Assembly (NCBI RefSeq): GCF_001298675.1
Contig: NZ_CYIG01000009.1
Coordinates: forward strand, 37,622 to 101,621
Length of the DNA: 64,000 nucleotides
Direction of reading: 5' to 3'
Origin: Paenacidovorax caeni
Lineage (GTDB): Bacteria; Pseudomonadota; Gammaproteobacteria; Burkholderiales; Burkholderiaceae_C
In this document: positions 20,938-28,971 of the stretch, one piece after another
How positions within the stretch are numbered: the first letter of the stretch is position 1
How the letters are laid out: every line of letters begins with the position of its first letter
The notes under the pieces: model-generated
Told to the model about the DNA's origin: nothing
Databases searched by the model: none
Seen by the model: only the letters and a program-made list of their open reading frames with translations
Program-made: the position numbers and the translations under genes

Positions 20938-23928
20938 ATGCCCCTCGTTTCCTTCATCCTCCTGCCCTTCCTGGGCAGCCTGCTGGCTGCCCTTTTGCCG
21001 GCCAATGCGCGCAACACCGAGTCGACGCTGGCAGGCCTGATTGCGCTGACCTGCGCCGTGCAGGTGGCTTTACTGTTCCCCGAGGTCGCTGAGGGCGGCG
21101 TGCTGCGCCAGGACATCGCCTGGCTGCCCGCGCTCGGGCTGAACCTGGTGGTTCGCATGGACGGTTTTGCCTGGATGTTCTGCATGCTGGTGCTGGGCAT
21201 TGGCTCGCTGGTCGTGCTTTACGCGCGCTACTACATGTCGCCGGCCGACCCCGTACCGCGCTTCTTTGCCTTTCTGCTGGCCTTCATGGGCGCCATGATG
21301 GGCGTAGTGCTCTCGGGCAACCTGATCCAGCTGGCCTTCTTCTGGGAGCTCACCAGCCTGTTCTCCTTCCTGCTTATCGGCTATTGGCACCACCGCAAGG
21401 ATGCGCGCCGGGGTGCGCGCATGGCCCTCACCGTCACCGGTACGGGCGGCTTGGCCATGCTCGCAGGCCTGCTGGTGCTGGGGCACATCGTCGGCAGCTA
21501 CGACCTGGACCACGTGCTGGCAGCGGCCGAACAGGTGCGCGCACACCCGCTGTACCTGACTGCGCTGGTGCTGGTGCTGCTCGGCGCGCTCACCAAGAGC
21601 GCGCAGTTCCCTTTCCACTTCTGGTTGCCGCGCGCCATGGCCGCGCCCACGCCCGTGTCGGCCTACCTGCACTCGGCCACCATGGTGAAGGCCGGCGTGT
21701 TTCTGTTGGCGCGTCTGTGGCCGGTGCTTGGCGGCACCGAGCCGTGGTTCTGGATCGTCGGCGGTGCCGGGTTGGTCACGCTTCTGCTCGGCGGCTATGC
21801 CGCGATGTTTCAGAACGACCTGAAGGGGCTGCTGGCCTATTCCACCATCTCGCACCTGGGCCTCATCACGCTGCTGCTCGGCTTGAACAGCCCGCTCGCC
21901 GCCGTGGCGGCGGTTTTTCACATCATGAACCACGCCACATTCAAAGCGTCGCTGTTCATGGCTGCCGGCATCGTGGACCATGAAAGCGGCACGCGCGACA
22001 TTCGGCGTTTGTCGGGACTGCGGCAGATGATGCCCATTACCGCCACCCTGGCCATGGTCGCCAGCGCTGCCATGGCCGGCGTGCCGCTGCTCAACGGTTT
22101 CCTGTCGAAGGAAATGTTCTTCGCCGAAACCGTGTTCATGGACACCGCCTCCATCGCGCGCTGGGTGCTGCCTGTAGCGGCCACGGTGGCCGGTATGTTC
22201 AGCGTGGCCTACTCGCTGCGTTTCACCGTGGACGTGTTCTTCGGCCCGCCCGCCACCGACCTGCCGCACACGCCACACGAGCCCCCGCGCTGGATGCGCG
22301 TGCCCGTGGAGCTGCTGGTGCTCACCTGCCTGCTGGTGGGCGTCCTGCCGGCCACCACCGTCGGCGCCAGCCTGGCTGCTGCTGCCCGCCCCGTGGTGGG
22401 GGGCGACCTGCCCGCGTTCAGCCTGGCGGTGTGGCACGGCTTCAATGCCCCCATGGTGATGAGCCTGCTGGCGTTGGCCGGCGGCACACTGCTGTACCTG
22501 CTGCTGGGCCGGGCACAGCGGCAGGGCCGCCTGGTTGATGCGCCCGTCATGGGCCGTTTCGACGGGCAGCGCATCTTCGAAGGGCTGCTCGCGCTGCTGT
22601 CCGCCGCCGCACGCCACGGCCGCCAGGCCCTGAGCACCCGGCGCCTGCAGTGGCAGATGCTCTGGCTGGTAGGCGCCTCTTTGCTTGCCGGAGCCTTGCC
22701 CCTGTGGTTGCACGGCCTGCAGCTGGGCCACCGGGGGGCGCTGCCTCTCTCGCCCGCCTTTGTACTGCTGTGGATTGTGGGCGCTGTATCGGCCGTCGCG
22801 GCGGCATGGCAGGCCAAGTACCACCGCATGGCCGCGCTCACGCTGCTGGGCGGGGCGGGCCTGGCCACTTGCATCACCTTCCTGTGGTTCTCCGCACCGG
22901 ATCTGGCGCTGACGCAGATTTCCGTAGAACTGGTGACCACAGTGCTGATTCTGCTGGGCCTGCGCTGGCTGCCCCAGCGCGACGAGCGCCTTCGCGTGCG
23001 GCCACGCGGCACGCGCAGGCGCCGCCTGCGCGATCTGCTGCTGTCGCTGCTGGCCGGCGGCGGCATGGCGTGGCTGGCTTTCGCGATGATGAGCCGCGAC
23101 TTCCCGCAAAGCACCTCCACCTTCTTTCTGGAGCGCGCGCTGACCGAGGGCGGCGGCACCAACGTAGTCAACGTGATGCTGGTCGATTTCCGCGGCTTCG
23201 ACACTTTCGGCGAAATCGTCGTGCTGGGCATTGTCGCCATCACCGTCTATGCGCTGCTGCGGCGCTTCCGCCCGGCGCGCGAAACCATGGATCTGCCACC
23301 GCAGCAGCGTGCGCTGCCGGCCGATCTGCAAACCGACCTGCTCAACCCGCGTAACGCCCAGGACACTGCGGTCGGCTACCTGATGGTGCCCGCCGTGCTG
23401 GTGCGCCTGCTGCTGCCCTTCGCCGCCGTGGTGTCGGCCTACATCTTCATACGCGGTCACAACGAGCCCGGCGGCGGCTTCGTTGCCGGACTGGTGCTGT
23501 CGGTGGCGCTGATCCTGCAGTACATCATCTCGGGCGTGGAATGGGTCGAAGCACACCTTCCCCTGGTGCCACGCCGCTGGATTGCCACCGGCCTGCTGTG
23601 CGCCCTGGCCACCGGCGCGGGTGCCGTGGCACTGGGCTACCCGTTCCTCACCACACACACCGCGCACCTGCATCTGCCCTGGCTGGGGGACGTGCACGTG
23701 GCCAGTGCGTTGTTCTTCGACATCGGCGTGTTCACGCTGGTGGTGGGCTCCACGCTGCTGATCCTCACGGCCATCGCCCACCAGTCGATCCGTGGCCACC
23801 GCTACCACGCACGCCTGCAGGAAGAAGCCCGGGCCGCGCAAGAAAATTCAAAGGAAAGTGACTCTAGCCCTTACCCAGCAAGCGCTGAAAGCTATCAAAA
23901 AGTGAAAACATCAGGAGGTGCCGTCTGA
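20938..23928 (+). CDS. mrpA: Mrp-type Na+/H+ antiporter subunit A with fused subunit B
   Basis: Largest subunit of a multi-protein cation/proton antiporter related to complex I, acting in sodium and pH homeostasis. The 996-residue protein is polytopic: an NADH-dehydrogenase ND5-like part (about 60-450, with FFWELTSLFSFLLIGYWHH and FPFHFWLPRAMAAPTPVSAYLHSA), the MrpA-specific C-terminal helices, and from about residue 810 an MnhB domain (RLLLPFAAVVSAYIFIRGH, EPGGGFVAGL). This fused AB form is the group 2 (Pha) arrangement. The last 20 or so residues are encoded by a dispersed repeat. The stop overlaps mrpC as TGATG. Confidence 0.93.
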   Translation: MPLVSFILLPFLGSLLAALLPANARNTESTLAGLIALTCAVQVALLFPEVAEGGVLRQDIAWLPALGLNLVVRMDGFAWMFCMLVLGIGSLVVLYARYYMSPADPVPRFFAFLLAFMGAMMGVVLSGNLIQLAFFWELTSLFSFLLIGYWHHRKDARRGARMALTVTGTGGLAMLAGLLVLGHIVGSYDLDHVLAAAEQVRAHPLYLTALVLVLLGALTKSAQFPFHFWLPRAMAAPTPVSAYLHSATMVKAGVFLLARLWPVLGGTEPWFWIVGGAGLVTLLLGGYAAMFQNDLKGLLAYSTISHLGLITLLLGLNSPLAAVAAVFHIMNHATFKASLFMAAGIVDHESGTRDIRRLSGLRQMMPITATLAMVASAAMAGVPLLNGFLSKEMFFAETVFMDTASIARWVLPVAATVAGMFSVAYSLRFTVDVFFGPPATDLPHTPHEPPRWMRVPVELLVLTCLLVGVLPATTVGASLAAAARPVVGGDLPAFSLAVWHGFNAPMVMSLLALAGGTLLYLLLGRAQRQGRLVDAPVMGRFDGQRIFEGLLALLSAAARHGRQALSTRRLQWQMLWLVGASLLAGALPLWLHGLQLGHRGALPLSPAFVLLWIVGAVSAVAAAWQAKYHRMAALTLLGGAGLATCITFLWFSAPDLALTQISVELVTTVLILLGLRWLPQRDERLRVRPRGTRRRRLRDLLLSLLAGGGMAWLAFAMMSRDFPQSTSTFFLERALTEGGGTNVVNVMLVDFRGFDTFGEIVVLGIVAITVYALLRRFRPARETMDLPPQQRALPADLQTDLLNPRNAQDTAVGYLMVPAVLVRLLLPFAAVVSAYIFIRGHNEPGGGFVAGLVLSVALILQYIISGVEWVEAHLPLVPRRWIATGLLCALATGAGAVALGYPFLTTHTAHLHLPWLGDVHVASALFFDIGVFTLVVGSTLLILTAIAHQSIRGHRYHARLQEEARAAQENSKESDSSPYPASAESYQKVKTSGGAV
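23861..23901 (+). repeat. Dispersed repeat, copy 5, at the 3' end of mrpA
   Basis: Blocks ACTCTAGCCCTTACCC, AGCAAGCGCTGA and AAGCTATCAAAAA match copy 1 closely. It is read in frame and forms the hydrophilic tail of the fused antiporter subunit (DSSPYPASAESYQK), starting 27 nt before the mrpC start. Confidence 0.75.
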
Positions 23929-24293
23929 TGGAGATCGTTCTCGCCCTGGCCATCGGCGTGCTCACTGGCTCCGGCGTGTGGCTGCTGCTGCGCCCGCGCA
24001 CGTTCCAGATCATCATGGGCCTGTCGCTGCTGTCCTACGCAGTCAACCTGTTCATCTTCAGCATGGGCCGGCTTGGCCTGGCCGTCGGCAAGGTGCCGGT
24101 GCTGGTGGACGGCGTGCAACAGGATCTGCAGCACTACGCCGATCCACTGCCGCAGGCCCTGGTGCTCACCGCCATCGTCATCGGCTTCGCCATGACGGCG
24201 CTGTTCCTCGTGGTGCTGCTCGCCTCGCGCGGCATGTCGGGCACCGACCACGTGGATGGCAGCCACTCGCGCGACCGGCAGGAGATGCCATGA
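23928..24293 (+). CDS. mrpC: Na+/H+ antiporter subunit C
   Basis: NuoK-like membrane subunit of the Mrp antiporter, 121 residues with three transmembrane helices (about 3-20, 27-49, 72-96). Conserved features include RPRTFQIIMGLSLLSYAVNLFIFS in position and sense, and DPLPQALVLTAIVIGFAMTA, which is the MnhC signature. Starts within the mrpA stop and ends within the mrpD start (ATGA), so the operon is tightly coupled. Confidence 0.95.
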   Translation: MEIVLALAIGVLTGSGVWLLLRPRTFQIIMGLSLLSYAVNLFIFSMGRLGLAVGKVPVLVDGVQQDLQHYADPLPQALVLTAIVIGFAMTALFLVVLLASRGMSGTDHVDGSHSRDRQEMP

Positions 24294-25987
24294 GCCAGGT
24301 GCAGTGGATCGACACCATCGCGGGGCTGATGCCCCACCTCATGCTGGCGCCCATCGTGCTGCCGCTGCTCACGGCCGCCCTGATGCTGCTGCTGCGTGAA
24401 GAGCAGCAGCGCCTCAAGCTCGGGCTCAACCTGCTGTCCACGCTACTGGGGCTGGCCATTGCCGTGGCCCTGCTGGCCTGGAGCGCACGCGCCGGCTCTC
24501 CGGCTACGCTGGGCGTGTACCTGCCGGGCAATTGGCCGGCGCCCTTTGGCATCGTGCTGGCGCTGGACCGGCTTTCGGCGCTGATGCTGGTGCTGACCAG
24601 CTTCGTCGCACTGGCTTGCATCGTCTTCGCCTCCTCACGCTGGCACCGTGCGGGCGTGCACTACCACCCGCTGTTCCAGTTCCAGCTGATGGGGCTGGCA
24701 GGTGCCTTCCTCACGGCCGACTTGTTCAACCTGTTCGTGTTCTTCGAGATCATGCTGGCCGCCTCCTACGGGCTGCTGCTGCACGGTTCGGGGCGCGCGC
24801 GCGTGCAGGCGGGGCTGCACTACATCGCCATCAACCTGGCCGCGTCGTCGCTGTTCCTTATCGGCGTGTCCATGCTGTACGGTATCACCGGCACGCTCAA
24901 CATGGCCGACCTGGCACGCGCCATTCCGCAGGTGACGGCGGGCGACCGCGGCCTGCTGCACGCTGCCGCCGGCATCCTGGCCACGGCCTTTCTCATCAAG
25001 GCGGCGGTGTGGCCGCTCAACCTCTGGCTGGTGCCAGCCTACAGTGCGGCCACACCGCCCGTGGGCGCGCTGTTTGCGCTGCTCACCAAGGTCGGCGTTT
25101 ATACCCTGCTGCGTCTGTGGACGCTGATGTTTAGCAGCGAGGCTGGCGCCTCGGCACTGTTCGGCGGCCCGTGGCTGATCGGCGGCGGCATGCTGACGAT
25201 GGCGTTCGGGGCCATTGGCATGCTGGGGTCGCAGCGCATTACGCACCTGGCGAGCTTCGCGGCGGTGCTGTCATCGGGCACGCTGCTGGCCGCCGTGGGC
25301 TTTGGCCAGACGGAGCTGACGGCGGCGCTGCTGTATTACCTGCCCAGCTCCACCATGGCAGTGAGTACGCTGTTCCTGCTGGCCGACCTGATCGAGCGCT
25401 GGCGCAACGACGGCACGCGCACCGATGCCGACGACGAAGACGCCCCCTTCCTCAACCCCGAGCTGCTGCCCACGCAGGGCATGAACCTGGACGACGACGA
25501 GGAGGTACTGATCGGCCGCGTAATTCCCGCCGCAGCCGCCTTCCTCGGGCTGTCGTTCATGGTGTGCACACTGGTCATCACGGGGTTGCCACCGCTGTCG
25601 GGCTTCGTCGGCAAGTTCGCCATGCTCACCGCGCTGCTGAACCCACTGGGGCTGGGCACGTCGTCGGGCATGCGCCTGGGCGTGTCGGGCTGGTCCTTGC
25701 TGGCGCTGATGATCGGCACCGGCCTGCTGGCGCTGATCGCCCTGACGCGCACCGGCATGCGCCACTTCTGGGCCGCCCACGACCGCGCCACGCCGCAGTT
25801 GCGCGTGCTCGAGGGTCTGCCGATCGCGGCCCTGCTGGCCGCCTGCGTGGCTTTGACGGTGCAAGCGGCGGCCGTGATGAACTTCACCCAGGCCACGGCG
25901 AATGCGCTGCACGCCCCGGGGACCTATGTGCGCGCCGTTATGGAAGCGGCCCCCATTGCCGCCCCGCTCGTCCGGGAGGCACCGTGA
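24290..25987 (+). CDS. mrpD: Na+/H+ antiporter subunit D
   Basis: ND2/ND4-like proton-translocating subunit of the Mrp antiporter. The 565-residue polytopic protein has the family features FNLFVFFEIMLAASYGLLLHGSG, the lysine-containing helix IKAAVWPLNLWLVPAYSAATPP (cited for position, about 240-260) and TKVGVYTLLRL. There is a charged cytoplasmic loop with DADDEDAP near residue 380, longer than in many homologues. The ATG at 24290 overlaps the mrpC stop. Confidence 0.95.
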   Translation: MSQVQWIDTIAGLMPHLMLAPIVLPLLTAALMLLLREEQQRLKLGLNLLSTLLGLAIAVALLAWSARAGSPATLGVYLPGNWPAPFGIVLALDRLSALMLVLTSFVALACIVFASSRWHRAGVHYHPLFQFQLMGLAGAFLTADLFNLFVFFEIMLAASYGLLLHGSGRARVQAGLHYIAINLAASSLFLIGVSMLYGITGTLNMADLARAIPQVTAGDRGLLHAAAGILATAFLIKAAVWPLNLWLVPAYSAATPPVGALFALLTKVGVYTLLRLWTLMFSSEAGASALFGGPWLIGGGMLTMAFGAIGMLGSQRITHLASFAAVLSSGTLLAAVGFGQTELTAALLYYLPSSTMAVSTLFLLADLIERWRNDGTRTDADDEDAPFLNPELLPTQGMNLDDDEEVLIGRVIPAAAAFLGLSFMVCTLVITGLPPLSGFVGKFAMLTALLNPLGLGTSSGMRLGVSGWSLLALMIGTGLLALIALTRTGMRHFWAAHDRATPQLRVLEGLPIAALLAACVALTVQAAAVMNFTQATANALHAPGTYVRAVMEAAPIAAPLVREAP

Positions 25988-26484
25988 AAAATCCCATGAA
26001 ACGCCTGCTGCCCGCACCGCTGCTGTCGGCGGCACTGTTCCTCTTGTGGCTGCTGCTGAACCGCTCGGCCAGCCCTGGCAACCTGGTGATGGCGCTGGTG
26101 CTGGCATGGCTGGTCCCCCTGCTCACGCGCGGACTGCGCCCCCTGCCCGTGCGCATCCGGCGCCCGGGCGTGGTGCTGCGCCTGGGCCTGCGGGTCATGG
26201 TTGACACGCTGCACTCCAACGCTGCGGTGCTGCGCTTCATCTTGTTCCCACGGTTGCGGCGGCACCCTGCTGCCTTCGTGCATATCCCGTTGCAACTGCG
26301 CGACCCCAATGCGCTGGCAGTGCTGGCCATGATCGTGTGCATCACCCCCGGCACGGTATGGGCCGAACTCGCGCGCGACCGTTCCGTGCTGCTGCTGCAC
26401 GTGCTGGAGGTAGACGACCCACAGGCCGTGATCGACCATGTGCAGAACCACTACGAACGCCCCCTGATGGAGATTTTTGAATGA
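25984..26484 (+). CDS. mrpE: Na+/H+ antiporter subunit E
   Basis: Accessory Mrp subunit of 166 residues with two N-terminal transmembrane helices (about 12-26 and 30-46) and a cytosolic domain carrying the MnhE pattern (NPNALAVLAMIVCITPGTVWAEL in part, then LLLHVLEVDD). A GTG at 25984 is chosen: it overlaps the mrpD stop as GTGA and has GGGAGG just upstream. The ATG at 25996 is in frame but too far from that site. Confidence 0.9.
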   Translation: MKNPMKRLLPAPLLSAALFLLWLLLNRSASPGNLVMALVLAWLVPLLTRGLRPLPVRIRRPGVVLRLGLRVMVDTLHSNAAVLRFILFPRLRRHPAAFVHIPLQLRDPNALAVLAMIVCITPGTVWAELARDRSVLLLHVLEVDDPQAVIDHVQNHYERPLMEIFE

Positions 26485-26762
26485 CGCAGCCCGTGCTCTC
26501 CTGGGCACTGCCCTTGGCGCTGGCCATGCTTGCGCTGGCCATGGTATTCACGCTGGTGCGCTTGCTGCGTGGTCCTTCGGCACAGGACCGCGTGCTGGCG
26601 CTGGACTGTATGTACCTCAACGGCATGCTGCTGATGCTGGTGCTGGGCATGCTGTATGCCAGCAACCACTACTTTGAAGCCGCGCTGCTGGTGGCATTGT
26701 TCGGGTTTGTCGGCTCCACGGCCATGGCCAAATTCCTGCTGCGCGGCGAGGTGATCGAATGA
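26481..26762 (+). CDS. mrpF: Na+/H+ antiporter subunit F
   Basis: A 93-residue, three-helix subunit of the Mrp antiporter. The signature LLRGPSAQDRVLALDCMYLN after the first helix identifies MnhF/MrpF. Overlaps mrpE and mrpG by ATGA junctions. Confidence 0.94.
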   Translation: MTQPVLSWALPLALAMLALAMVFTLVRLLRGPSAQDRVLALDCMYLNGMLLMLVLGMLYASNHYFEAALLVALFGFVGSTAMAKFLLRGEVIE

Positions 26763-27124
26763 CACCCGAAGCCATGCCGCTCTGGGCCGAAATCACCATC
26801 GCTGCCCTGGTGCTGGTAGGCGCGGGCATCGCCCTGGTGGGCTCGCTGGGCCTGCTGCGGCTACCCACTTACTTTGAGCGCGTGCACGCCCCGGCCATCA
26901 TCGCCACGCTAGGCATGTGGTGCATCATGCACGCCAGCATCGTGTACTTCTCGCTCCTCGGGCACCGCCTGGCCCTGCATCCGCTGCTAATCGCACTGTT
27001 CGTCGCCGTGACGGTGCCGATCACCAATATCTTCCTGATGCGTGCCGCCCTGTTCCGCGCACGCCGGGCCGGGCAGGCCGTGCCACCAAGCGTCAGCCGC
27101 CACTCGGGCATGCCTGACTCCTGA
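26759..27124 (+). CDS. mrpG: Na+/H+ antiporter subunit G
   Basis: Last subunit of the antiporter, 121 residues with three transmembrane helices. GSLGLLRLPTYFERVHAP is the MnhG signature and VTVPITNIFLMRAALFRA follows the third helix. The stop is directly followed by a dispersed repeat copy, the only candidate secondary structure at the operon end. Confidence 0.94.
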   Translation: MTPEAMPLWAEITIAALVLVGAGIALVGSLGLLRLPTYFERVHAPAIIATLGMWCIMHASIVYFSLLGHRLALHPLLIALFVAVTVPITNIFLMRAALFRARRAGQAVPPSVSRHSGMPDS

Positions 27125-27167
27125 TTCGATAGCTGCTAGCGCTTGTTGCATAAGGGCTAGCCTCGAA
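27125..27167 (-). repeat. Dispersed repeat, copy 6, after mrpG
   Basis: TTCGATAGCTGCTAGCGCTTG, split here as TTCGATAGCTG and CTAGCGCTTG, followed by CATAAGGGCTAG and CCTCGAA. It occupies about half of the 86-bp gap between mrpG and crcB. No fluoride riboswitch was recognised in the remaining bases. Confidence 0.75.
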
Positions 27168-27210
27168 AAAGACTACTAAAACACCCGCGCCTCGCGGATG
27201 ATCGCACGCC

Positions 27211-27594
27211 ATGCTTAACATCCTGTCCATCTGCCTAGGGGCCTGTGTCGGCGCGCTGGCCCGCTGGGGCCTGGGCCTGTGGCTGAGTACCCCGACCAGC
27301 CTGCTGCCCTGGGGCACGCTGGCCGCAAACCTGGTCGGCGGCTATCTCATCGGTGCATGCGTGGCAGTATTCCAGGCCATGCCCCACCTTGACCCCGCCT
27401 GGCGCCTGGCCCTCGTGACAGGTTTCCTGGGGGCACTGACTACGTTCTCCAGCTTTTCCGCCGAAGTGGTGGGCCTGCTGCAGCAACAGCGCCTGGGGCT
27501 GGCGCTGGGGGTGGCCGCACTTCACTTGGGCGGCTCGCTGCTACTGACCTGGCTGGGCCTGCACAGTGCCGCGCTGCTGCTGCGCAGCCTCTAG
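27211..27594 (+). CDS. crcB: Fluoride ion channel/transporter
   Basis: Exports fluoride as an inverted-topology dimer in the inner membrane. The 127-residue protein has four transmembrane helices and the family landmarks GACVGALARWGLG, WGTLAANLVGGYLIG (pore asparagine), and TGFLGALTTFSSFSAE (the T-T-F-S-S-F phenylalanine box). Length is normal. Stands alone between the mrp operon and a MITE. Confidence 0.95.
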   Translation: MLNILSICLGACVGALARWGLGLWLSTPTSLLPWGTLAANLVGGYLIGACVAVFQAMPHLDPAWRLALVTGFLGALTTFSSFSAEVVGLLQQQRLGLALGVAALHLGGSLLLTWLGLHSAALLLRSL

Positions 27595-27609
27595 CCCCCC
27601 AAAACGAAA

Positions 27610-27738
27610 GGCTCTGTCACCTGAACGTGTTGGCGCCCTCTGACAGAAGGGCTTCGGCGTATTCGCCCGAAACCCGCGCCAGCGCTTGGTTCGCGGCGCA
27701 TCATAAGAATTTCATTAACACGAATAGGTGACAGAGCC
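27610..27738. mobile_element. 129-bp MITE with 8-bp target duplication
   Basis: Terminal inverted repeats begin GGCTCTGTCACCT on both ends (13/13 identical), continue with three mismatches and CGTGTT (6/6), about 22 bp in all. The element is flanked by perfect 8-bp direct repeats AAACGAAA (27602-27609 and 27739-27746). It has no open reading frame, so it is a non-autonomous element. GGCTCT ends and 8-bp duplications occur in ISL3-family elements and some other families, but the parent IS is not in the window and the family call is a guess. Confidence 0.88.
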
Positions 27739-27768
27739 AAACGAAAACGCCCTCCAGACCGGAGGGCG
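27739..27768 (-). terminator. Rho-independent terminator of pbpG, interrupted by the MITE
   Basis: Stem CGCCCTCC (27748-27755) and GGAGGGCG (27761-27768) with a 5-nt loop, followed leftward by TTTTCGTTT. The target duplication of the neighbouring MITE lies within this T-rich stretch, so the element inserted into the terminator tail while preserving it by duplication. Confidence 0.8.
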
Positions 27769-27785
27769 CCAATGCCGCGAAGATT

Positions 27786-28838
27786 TCAGCGCAGCGATGC
27801 CGTACGGCTTGCCGCGGGGGCGTGCCCCAAAGACTCGACCCAGTGGCGCACGCGCTCGGCGTCGCCCAGCCGACTGAACTTGCCCGCCGAGTCGAGGAAG
27901 ACCATGATGATCTTGCGCCCAGACACCTGGGCCTGCATGACCAGGCAGCGGCCCGCCTCGGAGATATAGCCGGTCTTTTGCAGGCCAATGTCCCATGCCG
28001 GGCTGCTCACCAAGCGGTTGGTGTTGTTGAACTGCAGGGTGCGGCGGCCCACCGCCACTTCGTAGCTGGGGGAGGTCGACAGCTCGCGCAGCAACGGATC
28101 GCCATGGGCCACGCTCACCAACGTCGCCAAGTCACGTGCGCTGGACTGGTTGTTGCTCGACAGGCCCGTCGGCTCGACGTAGCGCGTATCCGTCATGCCC
28201 AGCTGACGCGCCTTGGCATTCATGCGGGCGACGAAGGCCCCCAGCCCGCCGGGGTAGGTACGCCCAAGGGCATGCGCCGCGCGGTTCTCACTCGACATCA
28301 GCGCCAGGTGCAACATCTCGCCCCGCGTCAGCGTGGTGCCCACGCTCAGGCGCGAGCGACTGCCCTTTTCTGTATCGACGTCGTCCTGGGTGATGGTCAG
28401 CAGCTCGTCCATGGGCAGATGCGCCTCGGAAATCAAGAGCCCCGTCATGAGCTTGGTCAGCGAAGCGATCGGCAGAACCGCCTTGTCATTCTTGCTGAGC
28501 AGCACTTCATGCGTATCCTGGTCAACCACCAGGGCGACGCTGGACTTGAGCGAAAGCGGGTCGCTGACCTGGTGCAGTCCGGCCAACTGGCCAAACGACT
28601 GCCGCTCCGGCGCCACATACGCCGCACGCACAGGGGCTTTGGCGCTGCGGGCCACCTTGCGCGGCGCGGTCGCTTTGCGGGCTGCCGTACGCTTGGCGGG
28701 GGCGGAGCTGACCTGCTGCTTCTTGGCAGGCTTCTTGGGCGCGGCATGGGCCATGGGGACGGCCAGCGCCAAGCTCAAAGCAGCCAGGCTACACCATTGG
28801 GAGAAACGTTCGAGAGCGGAGCGGTGGGTCTTGTGCAT
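27786..28838 (-). CDS. pbpG: D-alanyl-D-alanine endopeptidase (PBP7 type)
   Basis: Periplasmic low-molecular-weight penicillin-binding protein that cleaves peptidoglycan cross-links. The 350-residue product has a signal peptide (about residues 1-32), a Lys/Ala/Pro-rich linker (33-75) and an S11 peptidase domain with all three motifs: S126-L-T-K129, S183-E-N185 and K288-T-G290. The basic linker is longer than in E. coli PBP7. Transcribed leftward with its own terminator; convergent with crcB. Confidence 0.93.
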   Translation of the reverse strand: MHKTHRSALERFSQWCSLAALSLALAVPMAHAAPKKPAKKQQVSSAPAKRTAARKATAPRKVARSAKAPVRAAYVAPERQSFGQLAGLHQVSDPLSLKSSVALVVDQDTHEVLLSKNDKAVLPIASLTKLMTGLLISEAHLPMDELLTITQDDVDTEKGSRSRLSVGTTLTRGEMLHLALMSSENRAAHALGRTYPGGLGAFVARMNAKARQLGMTDTRYVEPTGLSSNNQSSARDLATLVSVAHGDPLLRELSTSPSYEVAVGRRTLQFNNTNRLVSSPAWDIGLQKTGYISEAGRCLVMQAQVSGRKIIMVFLDSAGKFSRLGDAERVRHWVESLGHAPAASRTASLR

Positions 28839-28883
28839 CCGGTTACCCCAAGCAACAAAAAGTCAGTGGCAGTGTAGCCAATT

Positions 28884-28922
28884 AAAAAAAGTCGCGCAAT
28901 ATCAATGTATTGCGCGACTTTT
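28884..28922 (-). terminator. Strong rho-independent terminator downstream of leuA
   Basis: A perfect 15-bp stem (28887-28901 and 28908-28922; core GTCGCGCAATA) with a 6-nt loop. Reading leftward it is followed by TTTTTTTAATT. It separates leuA from pbpG. Confidence 0.93.
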
Positions 28923-28971
28923 CAAGAAAGTGGGTGAGATTATAAGACGCTCACCCGGGGCTTGCTGCAAG

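Noticed and set aside
27125..27210. Fluoride riboswitch upstream of crcB
   Set aside because: The space is mostly a dispersed repeat copy and the remaining bases do not contain the conserved blocks of that riboswitch.
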